A stretch of 64,000 bases of DNA, from positions 434,001 through 498,000 of the forward strand of contig NBAZ01000006.1 of NCBI GenBank assembly GCA_002794735.1. Direction: 5' to 3'. Source of the DNA: Pyrrhoderma lamaoense. Taxonomy: Eukaryota > Basidiomycota > Agaricomycetes > Hymenochaetales > Hymenochaetaceae. Position numbers and translations under genes: made by a program. Shown here piece by piece: positions 27,001 through 38,729 of this stretch; position 1 is the stretch's first letter, and each line of letters opens with the position of its first letter. The notes below the pieces were generated by a model that did not search any database, was not told the DNA's origin, and saw nothing but the letters and a program-made list of their open reading frames with translations.

Positions 27001-30000
27001 ATCGAATTCTAAAAGTAGACTAAGCTAGGTTCCGTGATTACATAATACTTGGCATCTAATCTCCCAATTTCCAGATCTTCTCAGGCTTATTCTTCCCTTC
27101 CCGCACCCTTTTTACCCGCGGCGTTCTTTCATACCCGAACGATCCAGTCTCTCCTTATCTCATATGAACATATGATCAACTTACTCAGAGCTCCAAGATT
27201 CCATATGATTTCGTTCATCAAACAATCTTTCACTGCCGTCCTATACACCATCATGACAATACACATATATACCTGTTAAATTTTGAACAAACTCTATCAT
27301 ACTCATTGTTGAGAAGATATAAAACCCTAAACGAAATTACATATTCGAACAACAATGCCAAACAATCACCAGGCACGGATGTTGATGATCCATCGAATAC
27401 TTATTTGCATATTTCCTCGTTATAGGAATTCGAGAACCTTTCCGATACTTAGTGTGCTTGCTCTTGTTTTTCAAAGGCAGGATTATTATCATCAACTCAT
27501 GAAATGTTCCGAAACGTATTCGCGGCTCCCGATTCTGTATAGGATGCGATCATGACACCTGCCATCCTCGAACACGATTGTATCGAGGACTAGCAAGGCA
27601 ACTAGCCAATGGCCCAGGACGTATACTTAACTGAATGAAACAAGAACCACATGTTCCGTGATGTAGCGCTCTTTCATTCGTTGTGGCTGCATGTATGCAT
27701 CACTGAGACATAGACAACGACATCAACTTGGACTTTTATTTCTCCTTCCCGAGTCTTACTGCCTACACACGCCTACTTATGTGTCTCTAATCCTTACTAC
27801 TAATGACGTGAAGAATTTGTTCCATTTCCAACTCCTCTGTGTTTTTGAACCTGTCTCCAGTAGCTGACTTCTCGAAGGAGTTGAATGTATCGCCATTATC
27901 ATCCTTTTGTTTAAGGCAAAAAATAATAATAATATGCATCCAGTACCTCAACCACTCTGTCTTATTTCCAGCTTAAATTAGTTAGATGCAATTTAAACTC
28001 GAGCTTACCCTTAGCTATTTGTATCCCCATGCCAACCTATAAAAAATCTACGTCTTTTATACTCCGAGCAAGAAATTCCAGCAACTCTGGTTTTTTCTTC
28101 TTCGATGAGTCCTCGATCACCGATCCCTTGATCCCCTATCTCTTCGGACTACCTTGACTAGATGGTTTTCAAATTGACAGCCTACCAAGTATGTTAAAGG
28201 CTGCGTAAACTATATCTTCAATCATAGATCGTTGCTAACAATGAATACAATAGTGCTGAAGGTACCAAAGTGATGTACAGTTGATACACAACCCATATCC
28301 TAAGCTTTCATCTTATAATTCCCTTTTCAAACTGTGTTAATGGGTTATTCAGGTTAAATCTATGTAATATTGTACCTACTTGCGTCTCCCCTGGCTGCTT
28401 GATCTAGTTTGATATTTGTTTCTACCCACTTGATCGCTTTTCAATAATAAAACCAACCATTTTTTCTCATATTCTCAAACTCCCCCTGTGACCCGCAACT
28501 CCTAGACTAGTGTTTCTAGTAGTTCTATCACCGTGCTTCAGTACCGCTGTACCGCTCGCGGTACCTGGCAAGCAAGGTATCTCGATCATTCGGGTGCCGC
28601 GCGTTACTTTCTGTCGCGCTGACTTTCCCCTTCTCACTGGCTTCTTTAGCCCCTCCGTCGCCTCCCCCGTCAGTGAATTGTTCTCTAGATTGTTTCAGGT
28701 TCGCTATTAGCTTATCAAACCTATTGAGTAGAAATAGTAATGGACCTATAGATCGTAGGAGTGGATCGCCAAGATTTTCAGAATATTAATCTGGAATTTT
28801 AGCCACAGATCGGGGGGTCGATCATGGTTGTACGCGTGAGTTCGGTACGAGTTTACATTTCGTGAGTAAGAAAGAAGAAGAAGACTGGGCTGGGGGGTAA
28901 AATAGACAAATGGAGAGCTAGAAGAATACATAGGGATCAGAAAGTCTTCGAGGGTCGAAGGGCGAGAACTACCTACTAATGATAAATTTTATCATAGGAG
29001 ATTCGGTATTGGACCTCGGAGTTTATAGAATATACGTTGGATAATCATCTTTTAAGCTATGAAAGTCACGCAATTTGAACTCAACATCCCGAGTAGACAA
29101 AAAACACATCTAGGTAAGTTAAATGCTGTAGAGAACATGAAGATTATGCCTCACGGCTTCAATTCTTGCATCAGCGAGATATTTCTGGGGCATGGTGGTG
29201 CATCCAAGTGTAAAATACAGTAGTTGTGCTCCCATCTGACACTCTGCTCGCTTGATACCTATTTCGTCTATACTATCAAGCCGAGTAGGTATTTTTCGAA
29301 ACGCTTTATAGTATTACCTCCCTCGATTTTTCAAAGAAAGTTTCAAGAAGAGAGACCTCAATACCAAGGACTCGGAGATTTCCTAGAGAGCTTTCTAACA
29401 ATCTTCTACATAGCATGTACGTAGGCTACTATATATAAAGCATCTGCTGTATGCACACGATTTAAGCAATAGCCTAGAGACTGAAAGAAAAGAAGGGGGA
29501 ACATTTTCGGGATATGGGGATTGTGATTTTCTTCTGATGATATCGATCTATATTTCAATTTCTTCTCTTCGCATCTTTTAAATTCCCGGCTACCTAACTT
29601 GCTTCTTACTGGCTACGAATACGCCTTAGTGTATAAAGTCAGACACCAATATCCATCATCTTCTTAAATCATGAATCATGATGCGAGGACACATTGAATG
29701 ACAAAAGATATAATCATTATATCATTAATCACAATCTTGTAACTATGATATACAGACATATGGAAGCTCAGTTCTATTGACGCAATAAATCGGTTATCCC
29801 TACTTTCTTAAGAGCTGCTTCTAGGGCTTTAGAAAAAGTACCGGAAGGAATTAATTGAAGCCATCAAATCTGTGAGAATCATGCGTATGAAAATGTCTCA
29901 CACTACAGTTTTATTTACCCACATTTTTCCTTATTTTTGAGTAGGTTTAAGAGAAAAGAAGGCCTATTTCAGTCTGTTCCGCATTACAATCATCATCTAG

Positions 30001-30299
30001 AGACCCCATCTATGCGGCCAGCTTCTAAACAACACTAGAACCCTCAAGCAGCACAAAAATGTCATAAGAACGAACAGAAGGAGTATAGAAGTAGTATCAA
30101 CAGAAGAAATAAACAAAACTAGATACCCAATGAAAATCAAATTGTCCACTAGAAATATAAAAGAAAATGAGAAGAATCCAATACTTAATTGTCCATAGTG
30201 TCCATATTTCAGTATATGCAACATACAAGCTTAGTCTATCCTGACCTATCACACTATACTACTCCAAGGTAGCAAGCAGCTATTAAGTTAATGATAACC
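21034..30299. other. Gene-poor region of about 9.3 kb, partly purine-rich on the plus strand
   Basis: No open frame here shows a known motif, and I could not link frames by splicing into a protein. From about 21400 to 27000 the plus strand is rich in A/G tracts (GAAAGAGA-like), so a transcript from the minus strand would be pyrimidine-rich. This resembles the C/T-rich leaders before fungal start codons, but over several kilobases. An ATG-started frame of 194 codons at 24206-24790 (plus) is the longest, without recognisable features. From 27000 to 30299 the bias disappears and the sequence is plain AT-rich DNA. Confidence 0.45.
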
Positions 30300-31824
30300 T
30301 TAAACTTTACCCTGCACGGGTACCATTTTTGTCGTGATCCCGACAATCGCGTCGTTCCCCGACACAGACTCAGGTTCTACAATAGCTACTTCACCCGTTG
30401 GTGCAGCGGTAGATGCAGCCGGAGTTATGTCCACAGCGGCCGTAACAGATCCTTCACCCTCCGACTCGGAGGCGATACTAGTGGAAGCGGCTGCATCCCC
30501 ACTACTAGAAGTCTCTGCTGAGGTAGCGGAGGAAGAATCCGAGATAGAAGAAGCTACAGTAGTGGGATCGGCTGATGATGCTTTGACGATCTCTAAACCC
30601 GATTCAGCAGAGACGAGTGAAGCGGGGTCTACGCCTGGCGGAGAAACGGTAATGTTCAGGTCGTTTACTAGACCAGTCTCAATATCATATCTACCAATAC
30701 ACAGATGTAGTAGGTGATTAGTAAAGGGGTCAGATGTTGCTTTTATATTGTAGCAGACTCACACCCAACCGTGGATGAAGACCGCGATTGGTTCCACCTC
30801 TTCTTCAGCTCTCTTCTCATGAGGAGTGTTGCTGGAATTTTTAGCTGCTTCTGCTTCCTCAAATCTCTGATAGGCATTAAGAATGATTGAAGATCGAGCA
30901 ATCTTAGCCACCTGGGCTTTCACGTTCTCTTCTACCAGTGCTCGGAAGGCTATGATACCGACATCAATGTCTATCGCTCTTAATGTGATAAGATATGAGG
31001 TATACCAGGCTCAGAGACATCAGGCTCTTCAACTATGGCACCATTTGCAGAGTTTGCCTCTCGAAATTGTACAATCTCCTCTCTATCTGAGGTCAGATAC
31101 AACTGCCTGATCGGGTCTATCCATGCTTGTATCGTATTAGACGCTGCATCGATATTATTTTGGGGTGCACTCGCGATTGCAGCTGCTACACCGCCACATC
31201 CATAATGTCCCATTACCACAATCTATAAAAGATTCAAACCGTCATGACATTTGTTATTCAACGGAAAATGGAAGGTGATACGTGTAAGAGAGAGAAAAGA
31301 GCAAAAACTAACATGCTTGACGCCCAGCTCGGTGACACCGTAAGCAAGTACGGATTCCGAGTTTGGATCACTAGTGATGAACTGATTGGCAATGTTCCGC
31401 TGAGTGAAGAAAGTTCCTGGGTTGGCATTGAATATTGTTCCTTCACTTGTCCTATTCCAGCAATAAGTCACCCGATTGTCAGCGCATCACATTACACTGG
31501 TGACAAGAAAAAAGGATAAAATTACACGCACCTTGAATCGGAGCAGTCGTAGATTGCAAACTGAGGAGACTGACCCTCATCAGTAAGCTTTTTTAGTAGA
31601 CCAGGTACGGTAGCTTCGATATTTTCCGCAAAAACTCTATTTGACTTGAATACTGCATTGATCTCAGGGAATATCCCCGCCCCCGCTTCTCCTTGGCGCG
31701 GATGTAAGTGAATAATGCCCTTTCCATGCGCTCGGGAGTGTAGATCGACAGGGTGCGCCGAGACGGCCAACGGGTTCAGGAAGAGAGCTAGTGAGGCAAT
31801 TAATAAGTTCGTAGGCGAATGCAT
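30300..31824 (-). CDS. Secreted beta-carbonic anhydrase with Ser/Thr/Ala-rich C-terminal tail
   Basis: Zinc enzyme converting CO2 and bicarbonate. Five exons: 31532-31824, 31313-31451, 31006-31222, 30763-30949, 30300-30690, giving 408 aa in an unbroken frame. The N-terminus MHSPTNLLIASLALFLNPLA looks like a signal peptide, followed by SAHP. The core has the first zinc-site motif YDCSDSR (Cys ligand with the Asp-Arg dyad), TIFNANPG, QRNIANQF, then VVMGHYGCGGV with the His and second Cys ligands. The family end VFIHGWVYDIETGLV follows. After it comes a tail of about 120 residues rich in Ser, Thr, Ala, Glu and Val, likely disordered or O-glycosylated. No clear C-terminal hydrophobic segment is seen, so a GPI anchor is unlikely. 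A signal peptide on a beta-class enzyme suggests an extracellular or wall role. Confidence 0.92.
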
Positions 31825-32887
31825 ATTCTTGTATGATGGAACAACGAAAAGAGAGACAATATGGGAATATAATTAAAAAATGGGGAAAGAAAGTCTTGAC
31901 AAGAGATTAGGGAATAATTTAAATGGTAATAGACTTGATCTTTAATCGAAGAGAAGAGAAAATATTTAACTCTTCCTGGACCAGCAGGCGTTTTCAGAAA
32001 GTGAAGGGGTAACAAAAGAGAAGAAGGGAGGCGATCCACACCTGTGAACGAAGAATAGAAAGAAAGGGTGGATTCTGGCTGGACACTCAAGCATAGCTCC
32101 TTAAAAGGGGTGTCCAAGTCCACTTTACACGAGTAATAAGTTGTTTGGTTGTCAATCTTGGCTTTCCTTGGCCATTTTATATCTTTCTATCTGTGTAGTC
32201 TGATGAGCGACAGTAAAAATGGATCATAACTGATATACACCGACACTAATCTGTTTAAGGGCCGCAGTACTCGAGCCTACATCAGTTTCTCGCCTTTCCA
32301 CTCACTCTGTGGGGGACGGTGTATAGCAGAGGTAGTAAAAAAATGTTTCGCTTAGGTGTATTTTCAAATTTCACGCGAATTGGGCTTCTTAGCTACACAC
32401 ACATAGCAGGCACTGTTATCGCTACCGCCAAGAATGGATACGTTCGCTTATGCTTTTCAATAGCACCTTTCAATAGCTCATGAAGTCTACGAATTATGAA
32501 GGAGAGAACCGGTAAAGATAGAAAAGAAACAGGCTAAGGTAGTACTCTGGATGTATTTTTCCTAAAGTAAGAACCCAAGAGAAATATCCCTATTGGGTAT
32601 ACGAAGATGTTAGCACGATAAAACAGGGATATTCCGATCAACATCCAAAAGAGCCTTTTCCACTCACCCTAAGATTCTTTGTACGGTATGCACTACCACA
32701 CAGAAAGTTTATGTAGTAAGAAGAGTTACAGTTTTAATTAATATGTAGGAGTTGGTGAAGACGGGTTCCCACGCGCTCTACCACAAACCTAGAGCTTACC
32801 CAGCCAGACTGTCAAATCTTTGGATAATACGGCGTACATGTACATGTTCATCACATGGGATTTTGCTCCACACCTTGTATATGTAGA
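31825..32887. other. Intergenic region, no gene seen
   Basis: Promoter side of the carbonic anhydrase gene and 3' flank of the exonuclease gene. The open minus frame at 31800-32123 overlaps the anhydrase start in another frame and has no support. Confidence 0.5.
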
Positions 32888-34098
32888 CTAGTTATTTTTC
32901 ATCATACGATAATATAAGCTACTTCTGCATGACATGGAGACTCTTGATATATGCTCTTTTTTCTTGCATATAAAATAACAAACTTTACATAACAATGGCT
33001 GACTCCTTTTACCTTCTCGAACCCAAGATATATCTGCATCTGAGTTGCCAAAGTATAAAACAGGAAATTTATCAATGGATAGCGCTCTGAGACACCCCAC
33101 ACATCGATGAGATTCTTTCATATCGAGACTAGAAAACGTAAGGCATGGCTTTACTTGAGCCTCATCTTCAGGCATCTCGACTATCCCGATTGGAAGAAGG
33201 TTTTTGGGATCATACTTCCATTTTTCCCCAAATATTCTGAAGAACTTAAAGAGTTTAATATGAGCCATTGATTGTGAGATAGCATCGTCCACGAGTCTCC
33301 CGGATAGATCACCAGTGGTATAGAAATAGGTTAAGAGTTTTGAGATGCGAAAAATGTCATTTGCAGCATATCTTAGATCACAAGAGCGGAAAGGACGTGT
33401 AAACCATTTCTTGGGATAGTCTGAAAGGAGACATAAAACATCTTTAAAACTGCAAGAGAAGTCAACTCACCCTCTTTTCGAGGTACGTCTTTTATCTGGT
33501 GTTCTGTTAAAGCTTCATCCATGCGGCTCAGTGCATGCACACCTTGAACCTCAAGATTTTTGATGGCATATTCAGGGAAAGAAGGGCTTGCAAGGCGCTT
33601 GATATATTGACATCGAGACTCTCTTTTTAGCACTCTATGTCGGATGTCAACAACTTGGAGGTCAAGGAACGAGTTCAACGGTGTATGATATACAGTTAAT
33701 AGCTTAGTATAGTCGACCTTCCCACCCCAACCAACTTTTATAAGTTTTGGGTCTGTTAGTAGACTTAGCAGAGTCCCTAAACCCCTGCCTTTATTTCTGA
33801 GACTGAGCATATCAAACAAGAATATCTCTTCTGCGTCTGAAGTTCCAAGTTGAATAAGCGATAGATCAGCAGCATCATTTCTGTGGCCTTCTGAATCGAA
33901 AAGGATAACTAAAGAGTCTCTAAGTCGTTTACAGGCATATTCAACTGAAGCTATATTGTCACATAGAAGATATGAGTGCTTTTTTGGGTACAAACTCAGA
34001 GCATAACTCCTTTTGTTTGATGGAATTGACCTTTCATACGGAGCCAACGAGCTTCTTCCAGATATTTTGATATAGTTTCTTACTTGCGAAAGTCTCAT
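32888..34098 (-). CDS. DEDDy-type 3'-5' exonuclease with C-terminal CxxC pair
   Basis: RNase D / Egalitarian-like 3'-5' exonuclease fold acting on nucleic acid; the substrate is not known. ATG at 34096-34098 (MRLSQVRNYIKIS); the frame extends upstream only to TTG. Exons 33471-34098 and 32888-33420 with a 50-bp intron, 386 aa, frame unbroken. ExoI motif: VILFDSEG (D-x-E), with LSLIQLGT after it. ExoII region: LIKVGWGGKVDYTKL (Asp). ExoIII: CDLRYAANDI, the Tyr-x3-Asp of the DEDDy subgroup. The C-terminal 110 residues carry RCVGCLRAL and LLCKVCYFIC, two CxxC pairs about 40 residues apart that could bind one zinc. It diverges from the CSE1 gene across a 426-bp promoter. The N-terminus is basic and may be a targeting sequence. 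Confidence 0.85.
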
Positions 34099-34524
34099 CC
34101 TTGGTGCTCTTCGGTTGGTAGATAGTAGAGTAGACAAGGGTGAAGATTAAAGAGATAGTGTTAAAATGTGTTAATTTCGTGGCGCCATGCCACAAGTATA
34201 AAACACTTGGGCATCATACCATCATTAATGAAGCAAAGTAGACCATTAATGTACAGAGCAGGAAGTTGTATGTTCTTCGTGTACACTTATATCAAAGAGA
34301 GCAAAGTATGGACGAAGAGAAACCATCAGCAAATATCATAGTAATCCCAAAAACTGTCTAACTGTTGATGATAGTGGTGATTATTATCAAACTGGTCATT
34401 TGAGTTTGCAAATCCGCGTTGTTTTACTTTGTTTTGGAAGACGCGTCTATGTTACTGGGCACGCGTTGAAAGAATCGCCAAACCGTTCATTTGATCTTTG
34501 TGCGACTTTACACTTCTTCAAAAG
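34099..34524. promoter_or_regulatory. Bidirectional promoter with two ACGCGT (MCB-like) boxes
   Basis: Lies between the ATG of the exonuclease (minus) and that of CSE1 (plus). ACGCGT occurs at 34441-34446 and 34461-34466, 20 bp apart and 59-84 bp before the CSE1 ATG. In yeasts ACGCGT is the MluI cell-cycle box bound by MBF at G1/S. Presence of the motif is observed; use by MBF here is inferred. Confidence 0.5.
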
Positions 34525-37500
34525 ATGTCAGACCTCCCTAATCTTTTGCTAGCTTCTCTAAACCCAGCTACTCGCAAACAGGCGGAACAAAATCTTTCCT
34601 TACTTTCCGTCCAGACTGGTTTCCTTCAAGCCATTCTCGAACTTGTCCTTAGTCCAACTCAGGATCGATCGGTCCGATTGTCAGCCAGTGTATACCTAAA
34701 AAATACTGTCAAAAGGAGATGGGAAGATGTAGGGAAAGTCCTGATTCGGATTATCCATATACTGACATCTTTTAGGATGAACCTATCATTCCAGACACTG
34801 AAAAACAGCAGCTGCGATCACTGCTTGTTCCTGCGATGATCTCTCTATCATCCCCAGCAGACAGGAGCTTGAGGACACAGGTAGCTGAAACGGTCTCAAT
34901 TGTGGCTGGATACGACTTCCCGGAGCGCTGGAATACGCTTATTGAGGTTCGTCATATTCACTTCCCTGTGTGTATGCGCAATTAACACATGAAGCAGAAC
35001 TTAGTATCTGCCCTCAAACCTTCACCGGATGCATACGCAACAAATCTATCCGTACTGGAAACTGCTCACTCAATATTCGGTCGATGGAGATCAGAAGTGC
35101 GATCGAATGAACTATTTACTATCATAAACTACGTCCTTTCTCAATTTGTGGACCCGTTTCTTCAAGTTTTGAGATTCACGGGAGGTTTACTACTTGACAG
35201 TCCTTTACCTCCAAAGCAGGATGCGGAAACTCTTGCGCAATGTATGGTTGTACTCATCAACCTGTACTATGATCTAGCTTGCCAGGACCTACCCCCAGCT
35301 CTCGAGGATAATCATGCGGAGTTCTTTTCCCGAGATAATGGATTATTCGTGAGACTTCTTGCATGGGATCCTCCCGAACTCCAGACTGACGAGGATGAGG
35401 CGACAGCTAGTCAACCCACACAAATAAAAACGGCAATCTTCGAGCTTGCAGAATCCTATACACACCGATATCCAGAACAACTCATTGCAACGTCAAGTGT
35501 TGAGTCATTTATTCAAGCTTTATGGGCTCTACTTGGGGGTGGGCAGCGTACTGGGCTTGCTTTTGATGGACTCGTCTCACAAGCACTTCGTTTTTTAAGT
35601 ACGGCGATACGTTCTGGAAACTACAATTCCATATTTGAAAGCCGAGAAACGATTGCGGGCCTTATCGAAGGGGTTGTAATGCCAAATGTTCACCTGCGAG
35701 ATCATGAAGTTGAGCAATTTGAAGATGACCCTCTTGAATACGTCCGATTAGACCTATCATTTGCGAATGCGAGTGCCGCTACAAATATCGGTGGCCTAAC
35801 CGCAGAAGGCACGACGCGCCGTCAAGCTGCCGCAGACGTATTGCGTGCCCTCGTATCGAGTGGATTCGAGACTCACACCACTGAAGTGGTTCTGGGTTGG
35901 GTTGGCCAAGGTTTACAGGCGTACTCCTCTGATCCAAAAGGAGAAAATACATGGAAGCATAAAGATGAGAGTGTTTATCTGCTTACTGCTGTTGCAACTC
36001 GTGGGGCAACTTCTCAGGTACGCAGGAAAAGTAACTACATAGGCTGGATTTAGGTTGTTAATTTTACACAGCAAGGAGTAACAAGCACAAATGCTCTTGT
36101 TGATGTTGTGCAATTCTTCTCACAACATGTTTTCGAGGATCTCGAGGCACAAGCAGATTCTGTACATCCTATTTTACAGGTTGATGCAATTCGTTTCCTT
36201 TATTCTTTCCGTAATCAAGTGAGACTCTCATTTTAGCCAATGATTTCCGATTTTGCTGATACATCTAGTAGCTCACGAAGGAGCAATTAATATCTGTTCT
36301 CCCACTTTTGCTTCGCCATCTTGGATCGGCAAACTATGTTTGTTACACATATGCAGCGATTACTATTGAACGGATCCTATTCATAAAACGAGGAACAGCA
36401 CTTCTGTGCGTAACATAAACCGCATTGTCTTATATTTGATTGACAATAGATTAAGCTTCAACCAGGAAGACATACGGGAACTTGCACCTTCGATCATTCA
36501 CTCTGTGTTAACCAAGATAGAGGCAGGAGGTACCCCAGAAAAGATTGCAGAAAATGATTTCCTCATGAAATGCAAGTCTTTGATTTTACTCTTATTTTTT
36601 ACTTTGCTAAGAAAGTCTTTTTCAGGCGCTATGCGAGTTATCTTTACAGCTCGAACAACACTAGCTCCAAATTATGAGCCATTACTTCGACGATTGATAA
36701 ATATTCTAGGAGCTATCGCTAAAAATCCGAGTAACCCAAATTTTGACCAGTACATTTTCGAAAGTATCTCTGCACTCATCCGGTATGCAATTACTCTAGA
36801 CAATCTTGACCACTTTTCAGCTCCTAATCTGGATAAAAAGATTCACCGTAAGCGCTTCTCCACAAAGCCTAACAACGTTTGAGCAGGGACTATTCGGCCC
36901 GTTCACGGTTATCCTGCAGCAAGACATTGACCGTAAGCGGTATATGGTTATGTATTCTTCGGCATCTAATCGACCCCTGCAGAGTTTATTCCGTACACCT
37001 TTCAGATACTCTCACAAATGCTCGAACTACACCAAGGTGAACTACCAAACGAGTATCGATCCCTTCTTCCATTCCTTCTTCAGCCAGCTAGTTGGGCACA
37101 AAAGGGCAGCATCCCCGGCCTAGTGAGGCTACTAAAGGCATTCCTCCGACGAGATAAAGACCAACTGGCTAGCTCCGGACAATTTACAAGTGTTCTTGCG
37201 GTCGTACAACAAAAACTTATTCCTTCCAAAGTTAATGATGTATGGGGCTTTGAGCTGCTACAATCACTAGTTCAATACATACCAGCATCTGCGTTGAACC
37301 AATACATGAAGAGCATCGTGACAATGCTGTTGACACGACTACAAACTGCACGCACTGACAACTATGCGTACTACCTCGTTTATTTCTTCATGTTCACTAT
37401 GGCTATCGGCGCCGAAGGATTGAGCCCAGATTTTCTTGTTGGTGCAGTGGAGCAAGTGCAACCTCAGTAAGATTGTATTCTAGTTCCATCTTCTTATCTC

Positions 37501-38015
37501 AGAATTAACTCCAACTTAGGCTGTGGTCTCAACTACTTAAAAATGTTGTTGGTCCCCAGTTAAGCAAAATGTTACCAAAAGACCGTAAGGTGGTCATCGT
37601 AGGCCTAACCAAGTTACTCATCCAAAGTAATATCATGCTCTCCGAGCCAGCCGTCTCAGAATGGCCAAGTATATTCTCAGAACTTGCTGGGCTTTTTACC
37701 CAGTCCAAGCATCTGCAAAGTGCACAGTCTACCGTAGCTGAAGATCCAGATGAGGTTCTACGTTCCCTAGACTTCGAAGAGCAGGGTGCCGGTTACCAAG
37801 CCGCCTACTCCAAATTGGCTGCTAGTGAATCTGAACCGGAGGATCCTGTGTCATCAATTACAGATATTCGAGCCTTTGTGGGAGAAAATTTCTCGGAGGC
37901 GGTCGCAGTTAACCCACGTATACATAGTCTTATTGAGAGTTCCACGATGGGTTCTGCGAGTCCAATAACCTCGGGATTTGTTCAGAATCTTGTATCCTCG
38001 GGATACCAGCTATAG
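34525..38015 (+). CDS. CSE1: Exportin-2 / CSE1 (importin-alpha re-exporter)
   Basis: Karyopherin-beta HEAT-repeat protein that returns importin-alpha to the cytoplasm with Ran-GTP. ATG at 34525 (MSDLPNLLLASLNPATRKQA); frames extend upstream only to TTG. Exon 1 34525-34728, exon 2 34776-34946, exon 3 from 34998, then at least six more, total about 960 aa. Diagnostic stretches: the importin-beta N-domain LSASVYLKNTVKRRWED, ETAHSIFGRWRSEVRSNEL, FPERWNTLI, RVIFTARTTLAPNYE, NPSNPNFDQYIFESISALI, FTVILQQDID then QFIPYTFQILSQMLELH after a short intron, and the C-terminal FVGENFSEAV...GYQL. One extra A in the run 36835-36839 breaks the frame between SAPNLDK and RFTVSASPQ. Because the gene is essential in yeast and otherwise conserved, a sequence error is likely. 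Confidence 0.95.
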
Positions 38016-38729
38016 ATAGTATCAATTGAATACTGGGATCATTTCTGTTTTTTACCATAAAAATTATATTGTCTGAGAAACAAAGGGGGTACCAAAGTAT
38101 TGCCAATAACGTTTACTAACCGCTTACATACCTACTCGCTTATGTACACATTGTACACACTACTATTTTTACAATATCAAAGGTCTGCCTGTTCATCATT
38201 ACACCTTTTCATCTTTTCAACCAAAACCATAAACACGTCGAAGACATAATCCCGCATTGAGAATACCGGAGAGCATAGCCCAGATCAGATACGAAATAAC
38301 TCATCGTTGTAAGTGCCTCAAAATTGCTTCGAAAAAAAGTATTCTAGCCCAAGAAACTACAGGATCGGAGTTATTAGGTATCTTTCGGGGTAGCTTCGTC
38401 TTCTCAAATCTTCCATCCGCTACAAATACATCTCAGCAAAGCAGAAAATATAGAATGTATGAACTATGGATACCCTTGAGAAACCAATTGAATCTTAACG
38501 CCTACTAAATAAGTCTAAATAAAGCGGCGTGAGTGTCTTCACCCTATGTGAACACCTGCTTTTTCTGAATGTCAAGCTTTATGTAGCGCGGCGAGAGAAG
38601 CTCTGGGCCGTGACGCTGGGACTTTTCAAAGAATTATTCTCCGGTATTGTCATCAACCCTCAAGCGTTATATAAGTACCCCCAGGAGCAAGGAAGCCCCC
38701 TTCATCTAACAGATCCCACTGAAACCTGG
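38016..38729. other. Intergenic region between CSE1 and the first DUF6533 gene
   Basis: No separate gene supported. The frame at 38529-38837 runs into exon 1 of the DUF6533 gene. The part before the ATG at 38730 may be leader or an N-terminal extension, since it stays open (ARREKLWAVTLGLFKELF) but has no upstream ATG in frame that I can support. Confidence 0.4.

Noticed and set aside
30334..30717. 127-codon plus-strand frame
   Set aside because: Antisense of the Ser/Thr/Ala-rich tail of the carbonic anhydrase, which has an exact multi-exon frame on the minus strand.
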